NCBI GenBank assembly: GCA_017979445.1
Contig: CM030705.1
Span: forward strand, 17,253,040-17,317,039
DNA from: Akebia trifoliata
Lineage: Eukaryota > Streptophyta > Magnoliopsida > Ranunculales > Lardizabalaceae
DNA length: 64,000 bases
Direction of reading: 5' to 3'
Numbering within the stretch: position 1 is the stretch's first letter; each line of letters starts with the position of its first letter. Positions 37,701-49,720 of this stretch are shown one piece after another. The notes beneath the pieces were generated by a model. It ran no database searches and had not been told where the DNA came from. It saw only the letters and a program-made list of their open reading frames with translations. Made by a program: the position numbers and the translations under genes.

Positions 37701-38696
37701 ACACAGATAATCGATGGATATTGTAAATTTCTTAAAAGGAGAGAGTTGCAACATCCAAATCATTTTCTCAAATGTCATTTCTTTAGTCCAATTTATATTG
37801 TACGTCCAATTGATATAGACACATCATTTACATATCTTTAAGTTAGATGTATATATCTTTATAAAGCCTTTTTCATTAATCGGTGTAGGTATTACTTAAG
37901 GAAGCTCAAGAAGATTACTCTGGCTGGTCAGTGGGTAAGGTCTTGTTGAATAATTTTGAGAGTGTGTCGGGCGAAAAATTCCAACTAAATAAAAACCTGA
38001 AAACGTTTACCAGACCTGACTATCTTAAATATCATATAACATCTTGTGATAAGGTTTGTTTTTTTCTTGTCTCGTGCCTCCGTATATTTATTTTGTTGTT
38101 AAATTACCTCTCATTCTCACATTGTTATTAATCACTAGGTATTTTTTCCCATTCACGCACACGCTCATTGGGCCGTTGCAATATTGGACATAAAAAATAA
38201 GAAATTAGAATTTTTGGATTCCCTCTCTAAGGACTGTATGTCAGTCTATAAAGTTGAAATTAAAGCATTGGTATGTATTGATAAGTTATTTAATAATTAT
38301 TACGCTAATTTAGTAAGGAATTCCACAAGTACTTATCACATTATAATTTGTTAATGCGTAGAAAGAATTTTTCCCGATAGTACTCGAGCAGATGGGGTCA
38401 GCGAAGATTGACATCCCACATTGGCCTTGTTACGATCGTAAGAACATTCCCAAACAAACCAATACATGGGATTGTGGAATGTTTATTTTAAAATATATTG
38501 ATTACGCAAGCCGCGGGTTGGAATTTAATTTCAATCAGGTACTACTATATCCCATTTATCTATTTTTAACTTAATTTGGAAACATTCAATTAGTAAGATT
38601 GATGATTGTTTTACACATCACTCTTTGTAGGAAGATATGTCCTACTTCAGGTTGCGGACTATTCTTGAGGTGGTTATACAGATGGCATTACCTTAA
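34770..38696 (+). CDS. Ulp1-like SUMO-protease-type cysteine peptidase (C48), MULE-associated
   Basis: Fourteen exons join into about 815 residues: 34770-34772 (ATG only), 34859-35491, 35602-35733, 35827-36072, 36163-36498, 36585-36686, 36851-36937, 37298-37426, 37514-37623, 37670-37799, 37889-38053, 38139-38270, 38362-38538, 38631-38696. All internal introns have GT...AG borders and keep the frame. Residues 1-256 resemble the N-terminal (DUF1985/aminotransferase-like) region of plant transposon Ulp1 proteins. A basic stretch (278-293) and coiled coil (294-331) follow, then Ser/Pro/Thr repeats with the core PLGIPKSSPPT. The C48 domain spans roughly 637-815, with His701 (HAHWAVAIL), Asp718 (FLDSL), Gln767 and Cys773 (QTNTWDCGMF), a complete catalytic set. 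By family it should cleave SUMO-like isopeptides in the nucleus. The ATG-only first exon is inferred; a longer 5' end is possible. Such genes typically ride on Mutator-like elements. Confidence 0.8.
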
Positions 38697-39330
38697 AAGT
38701 TTTTTGTTCTTATTTTTGTTCATTACATTGTTATCGACAATGTAATCGTGCATGAATTAAAGATTTGGAAGTCATAACCAATTGGGTGGTTGGGAAGATC
38801 GATGTTGGAAAATGCAAAGTTATGGTCTTCACGTTTAAGGTAGAAATCCTAATCTACGTTTATTGACCCTATTAAAATTATAGATTATACATAAAATTTC
38901 GTAAAGAGTTATGTGGACAAAATTAAATAGTATAATATAGTTGCATGGTGACACAATCATTCATGATGAGTTAAATGAAGTTTGGTAAGCAATATCTATT
39001 ATTTGAAACTATTAGTTCACGTCCAATCAACCTTAAACATAGTATCCACCTTTTGAGACATGTGGATATTATGTATGTAGCAGTGTTAATCTGCATTTAT
39101 TGATCCTAATAAATAAAGTGATAAATTGATTAATTTCTGTGTAGGGAGTTAGGTGGGCAAAAGAAAATATGGTGACATGAGCATTCATGAGGAATTAAAT
39201 GTCATTTCGTAAGTATTAAATATCAATGTAAATGCACTTAATAGCTTCATTAATAGTTATAGACTTCACCTTCATCATATAATCTTATTCAGGGAAAGAA
39301 TCCAAATTTTATTCCTATTTAGAAGCTGCA

Positions 39331-39674
39331 ATGAATCACGATGAGAATATGCGTCGTGGATTTCGGACGGGAGATGCATATAGAAAGCACATGCTGGAAC
39401 GCGAATGGATTCTACTTGTGAGGGATTCAAAGAAATTGATTAAAGAATCCAAACTTGTGCAAGTACCTATCCCAAAAGACGTGCGATTTCGATGCCGCGT
39501 CATAACCTATATTCACTCCATGCGGCAGTTATGAGGTTACGAGCTGAGGTATCAAGAATGTGTAGACGAGTTCTAAAAATTTCATCACATGAAGTTGATA
39601 ACGATCCCAACTATGCATCTACTTACGCTATGTCGGATGAAGACGATGACAGTTCTTCTGACTTTGAAGATTAA
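39331..39674 (+). pseudogene. Small ORF pair downstream of Ulp1, apparently frameshifted
   Basis: Two overlapping frames read as one protein if a shift is allowed near 39490-39530. The first (from 39331) is basic and helical (GFRTGDAYRKHMLEREWIL, KKLIKESK). The second (to 39674) reads RLRAEVSRMCRRVLKIS and ends in a very acidic tail (DEDDDSSSDFED). No GT...AG intron I tried joins them in phase. It is unrecognised. Its place just after the protease on the same strand suggests an accessory gene of the same element, now broken, but chance ORFs cannot be excluded. Confidence 0.4.
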
Positions 39675-39699
39675 TTTTGTTACTATAGACTTGAGAATT

Positions 39700-40800
39700 T
39701 AAGTAAGTATGTTTAGATTCTAAAGTTTTTGTTGAAAAACTAAGTTTGGTTAATTTCATCACAATATTAAATGTGTCGCTTGTAAATTATTTTTCATCAA
39801 TTTATGTAGCGTTTAAAAAGTTGACAAGGCAATAGAGGATCTTTTAGATCATCTTTATGTGTTTGTCAGAATAATCATGTATTGGGCTTTAGCCTTCCTA
39901 TGAGTCCTTTTAGTGGCTGAGAAACCCATTGCTGCTTTAGAACAATCCATGAGCACTATGCATGAGTATCAAACGGCATGAGCACTTTCTTGCTTTACAA
40001 TTAGGCCTAAAACATGGCCAAAAGGTTTGTTTCATTCATATGTACTTACAATCATTATAAGGCTTTATATTTTCATCTTGGGAAAATTTTGGAGTTCAAC
40101 TTTTCGACTGTCACTGTAGGTGCTGGCCATGGGATGTGGAATTGGTGGGCCATTGAGAGAAATTGCTAATTTTTCTGTTACAATTTCATCGGTTAATATG
40201 TTGTTGCGAAAGCAATGCATGTTAATTCTACAGTGACCAGACAATCGCCCAGTACGCAAAAGAAATCTGGATTGGTGAGGAGTGCGTTGTACCATAAATA
40301 TTACTCTCCAACTGATGTAGAGTTCTTTGCCATGTGGGGTTTGTGAAGATTTTGAAACTTTCAAAGAGTCTTGTGATATTGAAAAGGTGTGAGTGTAGAA
40401 CAGTGGAAATGTAGGGAAATGTAAACCGTGAGGAAAATAAGAGGACACGATATAGCGGAGAGAACCGTGGCAATGTAGGGAAAATGTAAACCGTGAGGAA
40501 AAGATATGAAAGGCATCATAACCATTTGCTTCTGATTGTGTTTTATTTGTAAATAATTATGTGATTCAATTTCATTTGTTAGTGTCTTATTGCTTCTCAT
40601 TGACCTTGTTTAGTAATGGAATTTCAATACATAATATGAAATATGAACTTGTTTTATGATTTATCTTTTATTTTTTATTTTGTTTTTTTTATTTTTCGTT
40701 TATTGTGATTGGTAAGTTAGATGACTGTGCTATTGTTTGTAAACCTCCAAATTCGATGACGGGTAAGATCACCAAATTCATGGAATTATCATTTTTCTTC
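39700..40800. other. Noncoding between the Ulp1 region and the inverted duplication
   Basis: Three overlapping minus-strand ORFs (40065-40600) have no recognisable domain. A short direct repeat (GGCAATGTAGGGAAA with AAACCGTGAGGAAAA) occurs at about 40406 and 40470 and explains part of their overlap. Nothing else is supported. Confidence 0.4.
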
Positions 40801-40814
40801 CCCTTGATAAATTT

Positions 40815-41040
40815 AATTTACAAAGATCTTTGTAAATCTGAGTGAATGATTCGACTTAACATCTTTGACATATTATTCTTTTGTAAATTCTCGGGACAAA
40901 AACATTTTCAAAGATCTTTGTAAATCTGAGTGAATGATTCGACTTAACATCTTTGACATATTGATTCTTTTGTAAATTCTCGGGACAAAAATATTTTTCA
41001 AACATCTTTGTAAATCTGAGTGAATGATTTGACTTAAATA
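40815..41040. repeat. 88-90 bp tandem repeats, outer left edge of the inverted duplication
   Basis: Three units start at about 40821, 40909 and 40999. Each contains AAAGATCTTTGTAAATCTGA, then GTGAATGATTCGACTTAACA and TTGTAAATTCTCGGGAC. The reverse complement, diverged, forms the repeats at 59560-59890. They look like subterminal repeats of a transposon family. Confidence 0.75.
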
Positions 41041-42125
41041 TTGAATAATTTTATTTATTCAATCCCATAACTCTCGTTCCATGATTTCTAGTAGTCTGTA
41101 AATATTGAGGAAAAAATTGAAAACAAATCTTTGGAAGACCTTTCAATAGTTTCGGAAAAATATATCCACTTTAAACTTTTATTGCCAAATTTTCAAAATA
41201 GACATCAATTCCTAAATTTTTATTTGATCTGGCTTAACTTCAATAAAAGTTACTTAAAAATGATGCCTACCATAAAACTAATGGTACATTAGTTTAGAGT
41301 CCTTAAAAATAGAATCCTTAAAACCAGGTTAGATTCCTTGTACAAGTTACAAAATTTTAAACCGTGTAAGTGAATATACCATATGAAATAACTTTTTTTT
41401 ATTTGACAATCGCAATTAAGTGCATCGGTTCTACTAGAACTTTAAAACTTCAAGATTGAAATTGTAGTATTTGGTAATAATCATGTTGGCCAACTCACAC
41501 ACAATGACAAAATTTAGAACCTCTTTAAATAAACGGCAATGCTTGCAAATTAACCCCCAAAGGTACATGCAAAAAATGTTTCACATTCCAAAATATACTA
41601 AAAAATATACTGTTATATGGAATAAAGTTACACATTTCTTTTCTCCATAAACGGCAATGACTTTCAGCAGTGATATTGGTCTTTGTTTCAGTAATCCTGA
41701 ACCACCCCCAGATAGATATATATATAATATATTTTAATTTTAAAAAGTTTATAATTCTATTGAAATTTCGACAGCATCTCCTCTTAAAAATGGACATATG
41801 AAATGTTCCTGATAAACCTTAATAATATCAATAACATTAAAGACCTCTCTCCGATAGTCTCGAGCATAAAAAAGAAATAGAGTATAAGCACATTGTAGTA
41901 AATAAACAATTATAGGTGCCTGAATCCACTCATGTTTAATGCCACGTAGAAGTAGAAACAATAGCTAACACCAATAAAATTGAATTTGAGCATCCACATA
42001 GTTCAAATCTGCATCAAACAATCAAAGTAGATGAGTCAAATATAGTTAAGGTTGATAGTGTACGCAGAATGCATAGAAAATTATCAAATTACCCTTATAA
42101 ATATATATTTGCAAAGCTGATATTT

Positions 42126-42375
42126 AGGGAACGGATCAAGGTTTGCCATATGAAATTACATAAGTAAAAACAACGTAACATTAATAAATTTTCAAAATAT
42201 GGGTTAGGAGTTTGGGATTGAGCTGATTTTTTATGAGGATGATCTCTATGATGGGAAGATCATCCTGAAAAAAGTTAGTCTAATAATTTGTAAATCACTA
42301 TTGATGGATTTATAAGTTTCAGATTGAGCTAATTTCTTGTGAGGATGATCTTCTCATCATAGTGACCATCCTATT
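42126..42375. mobile_element. Hairpin MITE, copy 5 (truncated)
   Basis: It starts near GGGAACGGATCAAGG and contains the family interior (GGGTTAGGAGTTTGGGATTG, GAGGATGATCTCTATGATGG, TCTTCTCATCATAGTGACC). The right end is missing. It lies inside the left arm. Confidence 0.55.
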
Positions 42376-42519
42376 TCTTGTGAAGATATATAATTCTATA
42401 GAAATTTCGACTGCATCTCTTCTTAAAAATGGACATATGAAATGTTCCTGATAAACATAATACGCAATCCAACATAATGCACACAGAATGCTTGAAAAAT
42501 TATTATATAATAGTTTATT

Positions 42520-42660
42520 CAATGTCAAAAGGCATCTTTTGACATTAGATCAGAACAATACGTTAGTCAATGTCAGAAGGCTCCTTCTGACATTAGATCA
42601 GAAGTATTTTTACCAATGTCATAAGGTGCCTTTTGATATAGATCAGAACTATTTTGATTG
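42520..42660. repeat. Palindromic repeat, three units (left arm)
   Basis: Units of AATGTCAGAAGGCTCCTTCT type are followed by GACATTAGATCAGAA. They occupy the position that holds about 20 units in the right arm. Confidence 0.85.
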
Positions 42661-43533
42661 TCTTCCTATGTTACTATTTGTTGTGTGTGATACACTTGTA
42701 TGCAAAATACGTGCATCTTAACAAATCACTGAAACATAGAACTCACTTATAAATGTTTCAAAAATCAGAATCAAAGCATCTTACATGCATATAGGTATAC
42801 TACACGAATTTTGGTTAGTAGGATTCGCCCAAGTAATGTGTAACCGTACATCCATACCATGGGATGTTATATAATGAAAAAGATCATGTACGGCCATACA
42901 CAATTGGATCTCATATCTTGGTTGCAAATTTAACATATCATATATGGACACACAACTGAATCACATATTAAACAATGCAAGTGCTGTCCAAAACAACAAT
43001 AAATTAACAAAATCTAGAGCTATAGAGAATTAAAACATAGCAGTTACAAAAATATTGAAAAAACGGAAGCCTTACTAATGAGTGATTGAGTATCTGAGTC
43101 TAAGAAAAATCATTCTTTTAATCTTCTCCACTAACATTAATTTTATAAAAACAATAGACATATAGTGCAATATCAGAACAATACCTTAGTATCTTGTGTT
43201 TTGTCAGCTAGTTCTCTCTATCTTAAACATTAGAATCAACACACACTATGACAAGAAATTTATAAAGACCGGATGCCTTACCATGAAGCACCATCCACAA
43301 ATGTTCCTCACGAACAGTACAGCAATTCTATTGAGTATTTACAGGTGCATTCTTATAGGCCCCACCGATGGTGAGGAGATGTGCATAAATCCATACAATC
43401 GCCATCGATAAATTTCTCCGCAAATCGGTCTAATATATGCCATTTTGAGTGTAAAACATGTGGTATCTACTGCAATTAAGCATTTGAAATTTGATGCAAT
43501 TAGTATATAAATAAATATCAATCACTATATACA

Positions 43534-43633
43534 NNNNNNNNNNNNNNNNNNNNNNNNNNNNNNNNNNNNNNNNNNNNNNNNNNNNNNNNNNNNNNNNNNN
43601 NNNNNNNNNNNNNNNNNNNNNNNNNNNNNNNNN
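43534..43633. other. Assembly gap (100 N)
   Basis: Exactly 100 N, the usual placeholder for a gap of unknown size. The right flank continues the PMD 3' homology (compare 54708-54730) while the left flank does not match the corresponding right-arm sequence, so material may be missing or rearranged. Confidence 0.98.
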
Positions 43634-43887
43634 CCTCATCCTCTTCCACATTACCTTAAGTTATTAACAGGTTTACCTTAGTACCAATGTATTACATATC
43701 ATAATTTGAAACTCGTCATTATCTTCATATTCGGTACACAAAACAAAATACAACTGCATAATCACTACGATTGCATGTACACCTTCTTACAATAAAATTG
43801 TGCATCCCATGTCTCATAACGGATCCCATTGTATTCATATAAAAAGATACAAATTAAGCAAAATAGAAGAAATCTAACTAACTCCTC

Positions 43888-45887
43888 CTAGTTTTCTACT
43901 CGGTGTGCAATCCCCTTCCCTTTTCGTGCTCTTTCGTTCATTGCAGATTGACCTCCATCATCGTCTAACGGAGGAGATGGACTCCGTTGTTGTGGATGAA
44001 TAATTTTGTACACATTCCTCTGGCACATCAACAATTCTCTGGTTCTTGGTTGGGTCCTAAGGGAAATGGATTCTTTCAATAGACTCAATGCTGTATTTCG
44101 CATCTCGACCTAAACCCACATACATATGCACTAATTAATATTGTAAAAATGAGTAAAATAATAAGGCACAAGTTTGATTCAAAGATGCAAAATCTAATCT
44201 ACGAACTATGAAATTACCAGTTTAGCGATGTCTTCGGGGACAAAACGCTCTATCAAATTGAGTTGGTCGTCGTCGTATCACTCCAATACGATTGTCGGGT
44301 TCTGGACGATCGTATGAGATATGTTGGCGAACCATTGATGATAGTAGATTCAGCATCCCATGGAGAACATTACTTTGGATGCTAAAGTTTTAATTTGAAG
44401 AGATGCTTGAACCAATTCTTCCAATGGTCCTCCGTAAATTTGTACTCAACCGGATAAGTGAGTACATTCAAACCCCTTTGCTCGAAGGTAGGTCGTATCG
44501 GATGGGGAGGGATGGTTTTGGACATAACCCAAACTGTCGAAGACACCTTACCGGGTGGTAAGGTTCACCGACGTTGTCCGCCCTCAACAGACAGCCATTG
44601 TAGACGTGACTGGGTAATTGGATTGCATTGTTTGTCCTCCCTATATGGTCCCAGATCACCTGCAAAACATATAAATTAGATTAAACATAATTACCAGCTC
44701 ATTATATTATAGAAAATTGGATATAAAATACTTACCTCTTCCTTGACATATCATCTATGGTCTCACGTAGACGTTGCAGTTCGTCAGTGGAATAATCTAC
44801 AGAAGTTGGTTTCCACCGCTTGATACGGGGGTCACCAACATGATATTCGTTATTCAATCCCACTTGGAATTGTGGGGAAATGTTCATATATCCATGCCTG
44901 CAAATGAAAATACTGACTTATTATTATATATCATCAAATTAATAACAAAACAAGATCTAATCTATGCATACCTGTAGCATGGAAGATATCCAGCTATCTG
45001 GGTCACATCCTTTCTTGATGCACACCCTAGTTGTCTATACAAAATCGCCAGTAAAGCGGTACCCCAAGCGAAGTCTTTGACGTTCTGAACGTCGCGCAAC
45101 AATGTAAGGTATCTCGAGATACCTTCTTCCCGGTTTTCTCAGCAAAAATGTGCACCCCAAAACATATAATAAATATGCTCTAACAACATTGTCTAGTTCT
45201 TGTGGGGTTGCAGTGTAACTGTACCCCTTAAAATTTTGAATTAACCAATTCATAGACAAAGTATGACCCCTATTCAGTTGCATTTCAGCTGCCACCTCTT
45301 CCAATTGAACATCCAAAGTCTCGGCAACTAAACTTCTAGCCGCTCCGCCAATTAATGGCCTCACAAAATTGACTGACCAGTAATTGGAATACCCAATATC
45401 TGGTCGACGTCATCTAAGGTGATCGTCATCTCACCGAATGGGAGATGAAATGTATTGGTCTCAGGGTGCCATCGCTCAATGAAGGCGGTCAACAATGTCT
45501 TATTTAAATATTGGTATTTGAACTTACCAAGATTTATAGACCAGAAGCTTGAATTTTGTTGAAAAGCAAGATTTTCAATTTCAACCTCCCAATCATCCAA
45601 CTTCTTTGAATGATTAAATATAGTCAACGCATTGCTTTCCTACAAATGATTACATGACAACCATAAGAAAAAATAATTGGCCTAATAACTAATTATATCA
45701 ATTTGTAGGAATAGTTAATGTACAACTTACTTGCGATTGCCAATAAAATACGCCTTGTGCGTCTTAAAAGTGCGCAGTATTGAAGCATCTACAGGACCTC
45801 CAGGAATGTTTTTTCTTCCTCATGTTCAGAGGTACTAGGTCCGGCGGCAAGAGGGGTTGCACATTTATTTCCTTTACGTCTAACCAT
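43888..45887 (-). pseudogene. Plant mobile domain (PMD/MAIN-like) gene, decayed copy
   Basis: The copy has the same five-exon layout as the gene at 52367-54384. The start codon lies at 45887-45885. Readable pieces include HPETNTFHLPFGEMTITLDD and VDQILGIPIT in exon 2, LNRGHTLSMNWLIQNFKGYS further on, and an exon 5 with KESISLRTQPRTRELL and MNERARKGKG ending at 43888. Lesions against the intact copy: small length changes in exon 1 around 45800-45735, a one-base loss near 45362 giving a TGA after ITGQSIL, another loss near 45160 that shifts frame after YVLGC, and damage in exon 4 near 44250-44400. It cannot make the full PMD protein. It is part of the left inverted arm and follows the same palindromic repeat context. 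Confidence 0.8.
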
Positions 45888-45999
45888 TCTGAGCACAAAG
45901 AGGAAAAATAAAATCAATTTCATTTAATTCAAAAAATCTTACAATGTTCAGTAACCACTGTTGCTCAAGAAGTAATGTATAATTAAGAGTGACAAGAAT

Positions 46000-46740
46000 A
46001 ATTGAAAGGTGATTTGACAAAACAGAGTACATTTTCATACGAAGCTTGTTACGTTGTGTTTACTACTAAATATGTGTTTATGAGAATAATCTAGTTAAGT
46101 AGTTTGAATATAGATGTTTGTATTACCATTAGCCCCAATACAATGAAGGAATCTGATTTCAAGGTAAACTCCAAAACAATAACTAAAAACACCAAACCTT
46201 ATGACTGTTCTAAACACGTTTGTATTACCATTAGCCCCAAAACAATGAATCTGATTCCAAGCTAAACCCAAGCCAAAAACTTAAAAACAGAAAGCCTTAT
46301 AACTATTGTACACACGATTGAAATACCATTAGCCCCAAAATAATGAATCTGATTCCAAGCTAAATCCCAAACCAATAACTAAAAAGCACAAAAACCTTAT
46401 AAGTGTTCAATAATGGTTAGAGAAGAAAAAGAAATCTTACTTAAAAAAATTTACAGAAGAGAGAGCAAGAAGGGTTCTGTCGAAGGCGCAAATGAGAGAC
46501 GACTCTCTGTCTATTCTTAATACTTGCTATCAACTTTGTCTGAGAACTGGCCACCGTTGAGGGTTTCCGTTGATGGAGAACTAACCACCGTAATCTTTGG
46601 AGGGAAAGAGTTCACGAAAGAAGGCTCTGTCGAGGGTTCGATCGAACACGATTCGCTCTGTATATGTTTCGTTAGGTGAGGGAACGCAAGTCTTTTTTCA
46701 ATGATAAAAGAGAAGTGAGCGGGAAATGTTTCCATCAGCA
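46000..46740. other. Noncoding, upstream side of the PMD pseudogene
   Basis: Three tandem-like copies of CATTAGCCCCAA(A/T)A...TGAATCTGATT with AAACCTTAT (about 46130, 46235 and 46330, period ~100 bp). The last ~300 bp are open on the minus strand without a recognisable domain. Confidence 0.5.
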
Positions 46741-47453
46741 TTATATTCGGGTAGTCAACGGATAGATATCCGATCCGGATATTGCTATATCCGAATCCGA
46801 ATCCGAATCCGAAAAATAAAATAACAAAATCCCAATTTGAATTCGAACCCGATCGTATATCACTAACCAAATTCAAATTCGAAATTGAAAATGATATCGA
46901 ATATCAGATAATATATGATCTGATAAAAAACCCTACCAAATACCATTATCTTCAATCAGTCGAAGTATTAAAAAAAAATCAATTTCTTGCATTGCTTTCC
47001 TACAAATGATAATCTTCCACCCATTCTACTCTTCACAAATCGAATAAAATGGGATTTTACTCTTTGTGTGTGAGAGAGAGAGAGAGAGATGACATATCTT
47101 GGATGCTTGTCAGCCGGATAAGACAGTGGTTATGGAGCTCGTACAGTCAAAAAAAATAAATAGGATTTTACTGCAAAAGAGAGAGAGGAAGAGGAAGAGA
47201 GAAAGAATATGTACCTGATGTTCGTCGGTCAGACACGGCACAGTCGATCATCGAAACCACTTTGATGAAGACGTGGTTATGGTTGATTCTGTGTTTTTGG
47301 TTGGCGAAGATGAAGTTTAAATGATTAACATATATATCCAACGTCATATATGTATATATAAAAATTTTGTTGTGTAACATGAATACATAATATACGTATT
47401 ATATAGGAGCGGATATTATTAAATCGGATTTCGACTATCCATTGACACCCCTA
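46741..47453. mobile_element. hAT-like remnant
   Basis: The right end reads CCATTGACACCCCTA (47439-47453), identical to the hAT-like terminus at 23216. The left part carries GGATAGATATCCGATCC and repeated TCCGAA hexamers, typical subterminal sequence of this class. A clean left terminus and target duplication were not found. Confidence 0.4.
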
Positions 47454-48159
47454 TCATATATGAATAGGAGATGACCAATAACTATTGTCACCCTAAGGGT
47501 GAACATGGTTATGATATTTTGCAAAATTGGAACAAAACCAAACATAATCGGTTCTAAAAATTTGGAATCGAATCAATCCAATTATCATATAGAACCAAAC
47601 CAATCCAAAACAACCTTGGTTCGGATCGGTTCTCAATTGTCATACTTTTAAAAATAAAAAATAGTATTTTTCTTTCAAAAGAGGAACTCTTTGGATCAAA
47701 TCGTAAATAATGCCTATTTTACAAATGAAAATGATTTTATAATTAAATTATGACTGAAATCTGTATAAATTGAATATTAGAGGAAGCTCAATGAGACTAG
47801 AAAAAAAAAATAACAAATATAAATTTGGTATTTTGGATGGATTAGTGAGGAAAGTAATCCATAAATGGTAGATTAATGATTATAAGTATAGGTTCGTCTA
47901 GTATATTTCATCTAATAAACACGACATAATGGTTCTCATAAAAAAATAAAGAATCAAGCTTTTTGAAATTTTGTTTCTTTAAATGGGTTGATCCACTTGA
48001 GAGTTGAGAGAGAGATTTGTGTACATTTTGTTTGAATTTTTGTTAAAAAAAATATAGAGGAGATGAAGTTGAAGAAGAGAGAAATAAATAATAGAAGAAC
48101 AAAATTAACAAAGGGTTTGATTTTTAAATAAATAAATATATATATATATATATATATAT

Positions 48160-48570
48160 GGGTCAGGTTCAAGGGCCATATGAGAAAACATATGAGAAAA
48201 CTTTCGACGGTAAATAAAATTTTAAAATATGGATTAGAAATTTTGGATTGAGCTGATTTTTTGTGAGGATGATCTCTATGATGGGAAGATCATCCAAAAA
48301 AAAAAAATCAGCCCAATCTGAAACTTCTAACCCCATTAAAAGTGATTTAGAATGTGGACCGTCGATTTTTTACCAATTTTTATCACTAATTTGTAAATCA
48401 CTTTTGATGGATTTAGAAGTTTCTGATTGAGCTGATTTTTTGTGAGGATGATCTTCTCATCATAATGACCATCCTTGCAAAAAATCAACTCAATCCAAAA
48501 CCTCTAACCCTTATTTTGAAAAACGAAATTTTTCTCATATGTTTTCTCATATGGCCCTTGAACCTGACCC
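48160..48570. mobile_element. Hairpin MITE, copy 6 (complete)
   Basis: It starts GGGTCAGGTTCAAGGGCCAT and ends ATGGCCCTTGAACCTGACCC, perfect 20-bp inverted ends within a longer ~40 bp pair that includes a doubled CATATGAGAAAA. It is flanked on both sides by TATA, so the target site is probably TA or TATA-rich. The interior has two hairpins with GAGGATGATCTC-type arms. This is the best-preserved copy for defining the family. Confidence 0.75.
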
Positions 48571-48700
48571 TATAATGATCCACTCATTATAGAAATCATC
48601 CTCACAAAAAATCAGCCCATTCCAAACATTTTTGCCCATATAAGACAAAACGGTGTGTCGTAATGTGAGTCGTAATAGGTGTCGTAATAACGTGTCCATA

Positions 48701-48701
48701 T

Positions 48702-48760
<59 letters not shown>
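48701..48760. repeat. AT microsatellite
   Basis: An uninterrupted AT dinucleotide run of about 56 bases. Confidence 0.95.
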
Positions 48761-48764
<4 letters not shown>

Positions 48765-48818
48765 ATAGATACTTCGAATTAGTTTGGTTATCGGATTGGT
48801 TCGGTTCTATTATACCCC

Positions 48819-49720
48819 TGTAGACACCCAATTTGAACGGGCCCTTACTCGAAAGGGCCCAAAAATAGTAGTTTTCCAATAAACTTGAAGAACGGGCCTC
48901 GAAGGCCCGAATCATTAATATGTAACATTTGTGTCAAGATTGAGGCCCCTAAGACCCCTTGAGAGTCTAACGGGCCCAAAGGGAAACATCAGCATACTCC
49001 TATGTACCTCGTTCCATGCAAAACATCGATTTTTCAACAAGATAGGCCAACGGGCCTCTAAGGCCCAAAATAGTTAAAAATGACAGTTTTAATTGAATCG
49101 ATGCCCCTAAGACCACCTAATGGTCTAAGGGACCCATCAAAGGGACCGGACTCATCTTACGTTGTCCCAACCTTCACCAATCGTATGCTTGCATTCAAAA
49201 AATAGATAAAATTCTCCAACGGGCCTAAAAGGTCCAAGTTGCCAACACGCGGCATTTTTGATCAAATAAATGATTTCAAAAATCCAAAAAAACTAATAAA
49301 TTAAAATAGGTGAGATTTGGGATACCTACCCTTCATCTACCTTCCATCACTCCACCTCCAAACCCGCAAACACCCTAAGCCCATTCAAGCCCACAAAACC
49401 TTTACCTCTTTCCTAAAGTAATTTCTCCCCTTCTCCTCAACCCAAAATCGATCCCATGTCACCTAAAGTCTAAAATAAACCCACCCTCAAAAATCAAAAA
49501 ACAAACTCCATCAAAGTCAAAATAACTTACAACCCATCCTTAAACACATGCCCAATACATTAAAAGACCAGACACCACTATCCATACCGCATTCATTATC
49601 CAACCCACAATCCTAACCCATCAACCACTACCCACATCAACCAATCACAATCTTCACACCAAAAGTTGGATTGCCAATAGTAGTTCTTTTATTATAACAA
49701 GAACAAATATTAGTCAAAGA
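48819..49720. mobile_element. LTR-like fragment (TGTAGACACC start) with GGGCC repeats
   Basis: It begins TGTAGACACCCAATTTG, the same start as the LTRs at 459 and 5213, but then differs. It carries recurring AACGGGCCT...AAGGCCC blocks (about 48836, 48891, 49040, 49215) and CCCCTAAGACC blocks (48945, 49095). The right border is unclear and there is no coding sequence. Confidence 0.4.

Larger units (their letters stand above)
41040..45990 (-). repeat. Left arm of a large imperfect inverted duplication
   Basis: Read on the minus strand, this arm is colinear with 52260-58690. It has the PMD gene (45887-43888), a downstream AATGTGGAAGAGGATGAGG block (43634-43655), a block with ACTAAGGTATTGTTCTGA (about 43180-43200), the palindromic repeat (42520-42660), a hairpin MITE, the AAACATGAGTGGATTCA block (about 41925) and the CATAACTCTC block (41070). 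An assembly gap (43534-43633) interrupts it. This arm carries more frame damage than the right one. Confidence 0.75.
47481..48820. mobile_element. Possible second hAT-like remnant holding a nested MITE
   Basis: GGGTGAACATGGTT near 47490 and GGTTCGGTTCTATTATACCCC near 48797-48818 are loosely inverted, with ACCAAACCAATCC / GGATTGGTTCGG subterminal motifs. The hairpin MITE (48160-48570) and a long AT run (48701-48760) lie inside. Borders are tentative. Confidence 0.3.

Noticed and set aside
40065..40600. Three overlapping minus-strand ORFs (up to 127 codons)
   Set aside because: Overlap arises from a local direct repeat; no domain, no splice support, unusual composition.
46517..46876. 119-codon minus-strand ORF
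   Set aside because: It crosses a TCCGAA hexamer run (GFGFGF) at the edge of a hAT-like remnant and has no family resemblance.
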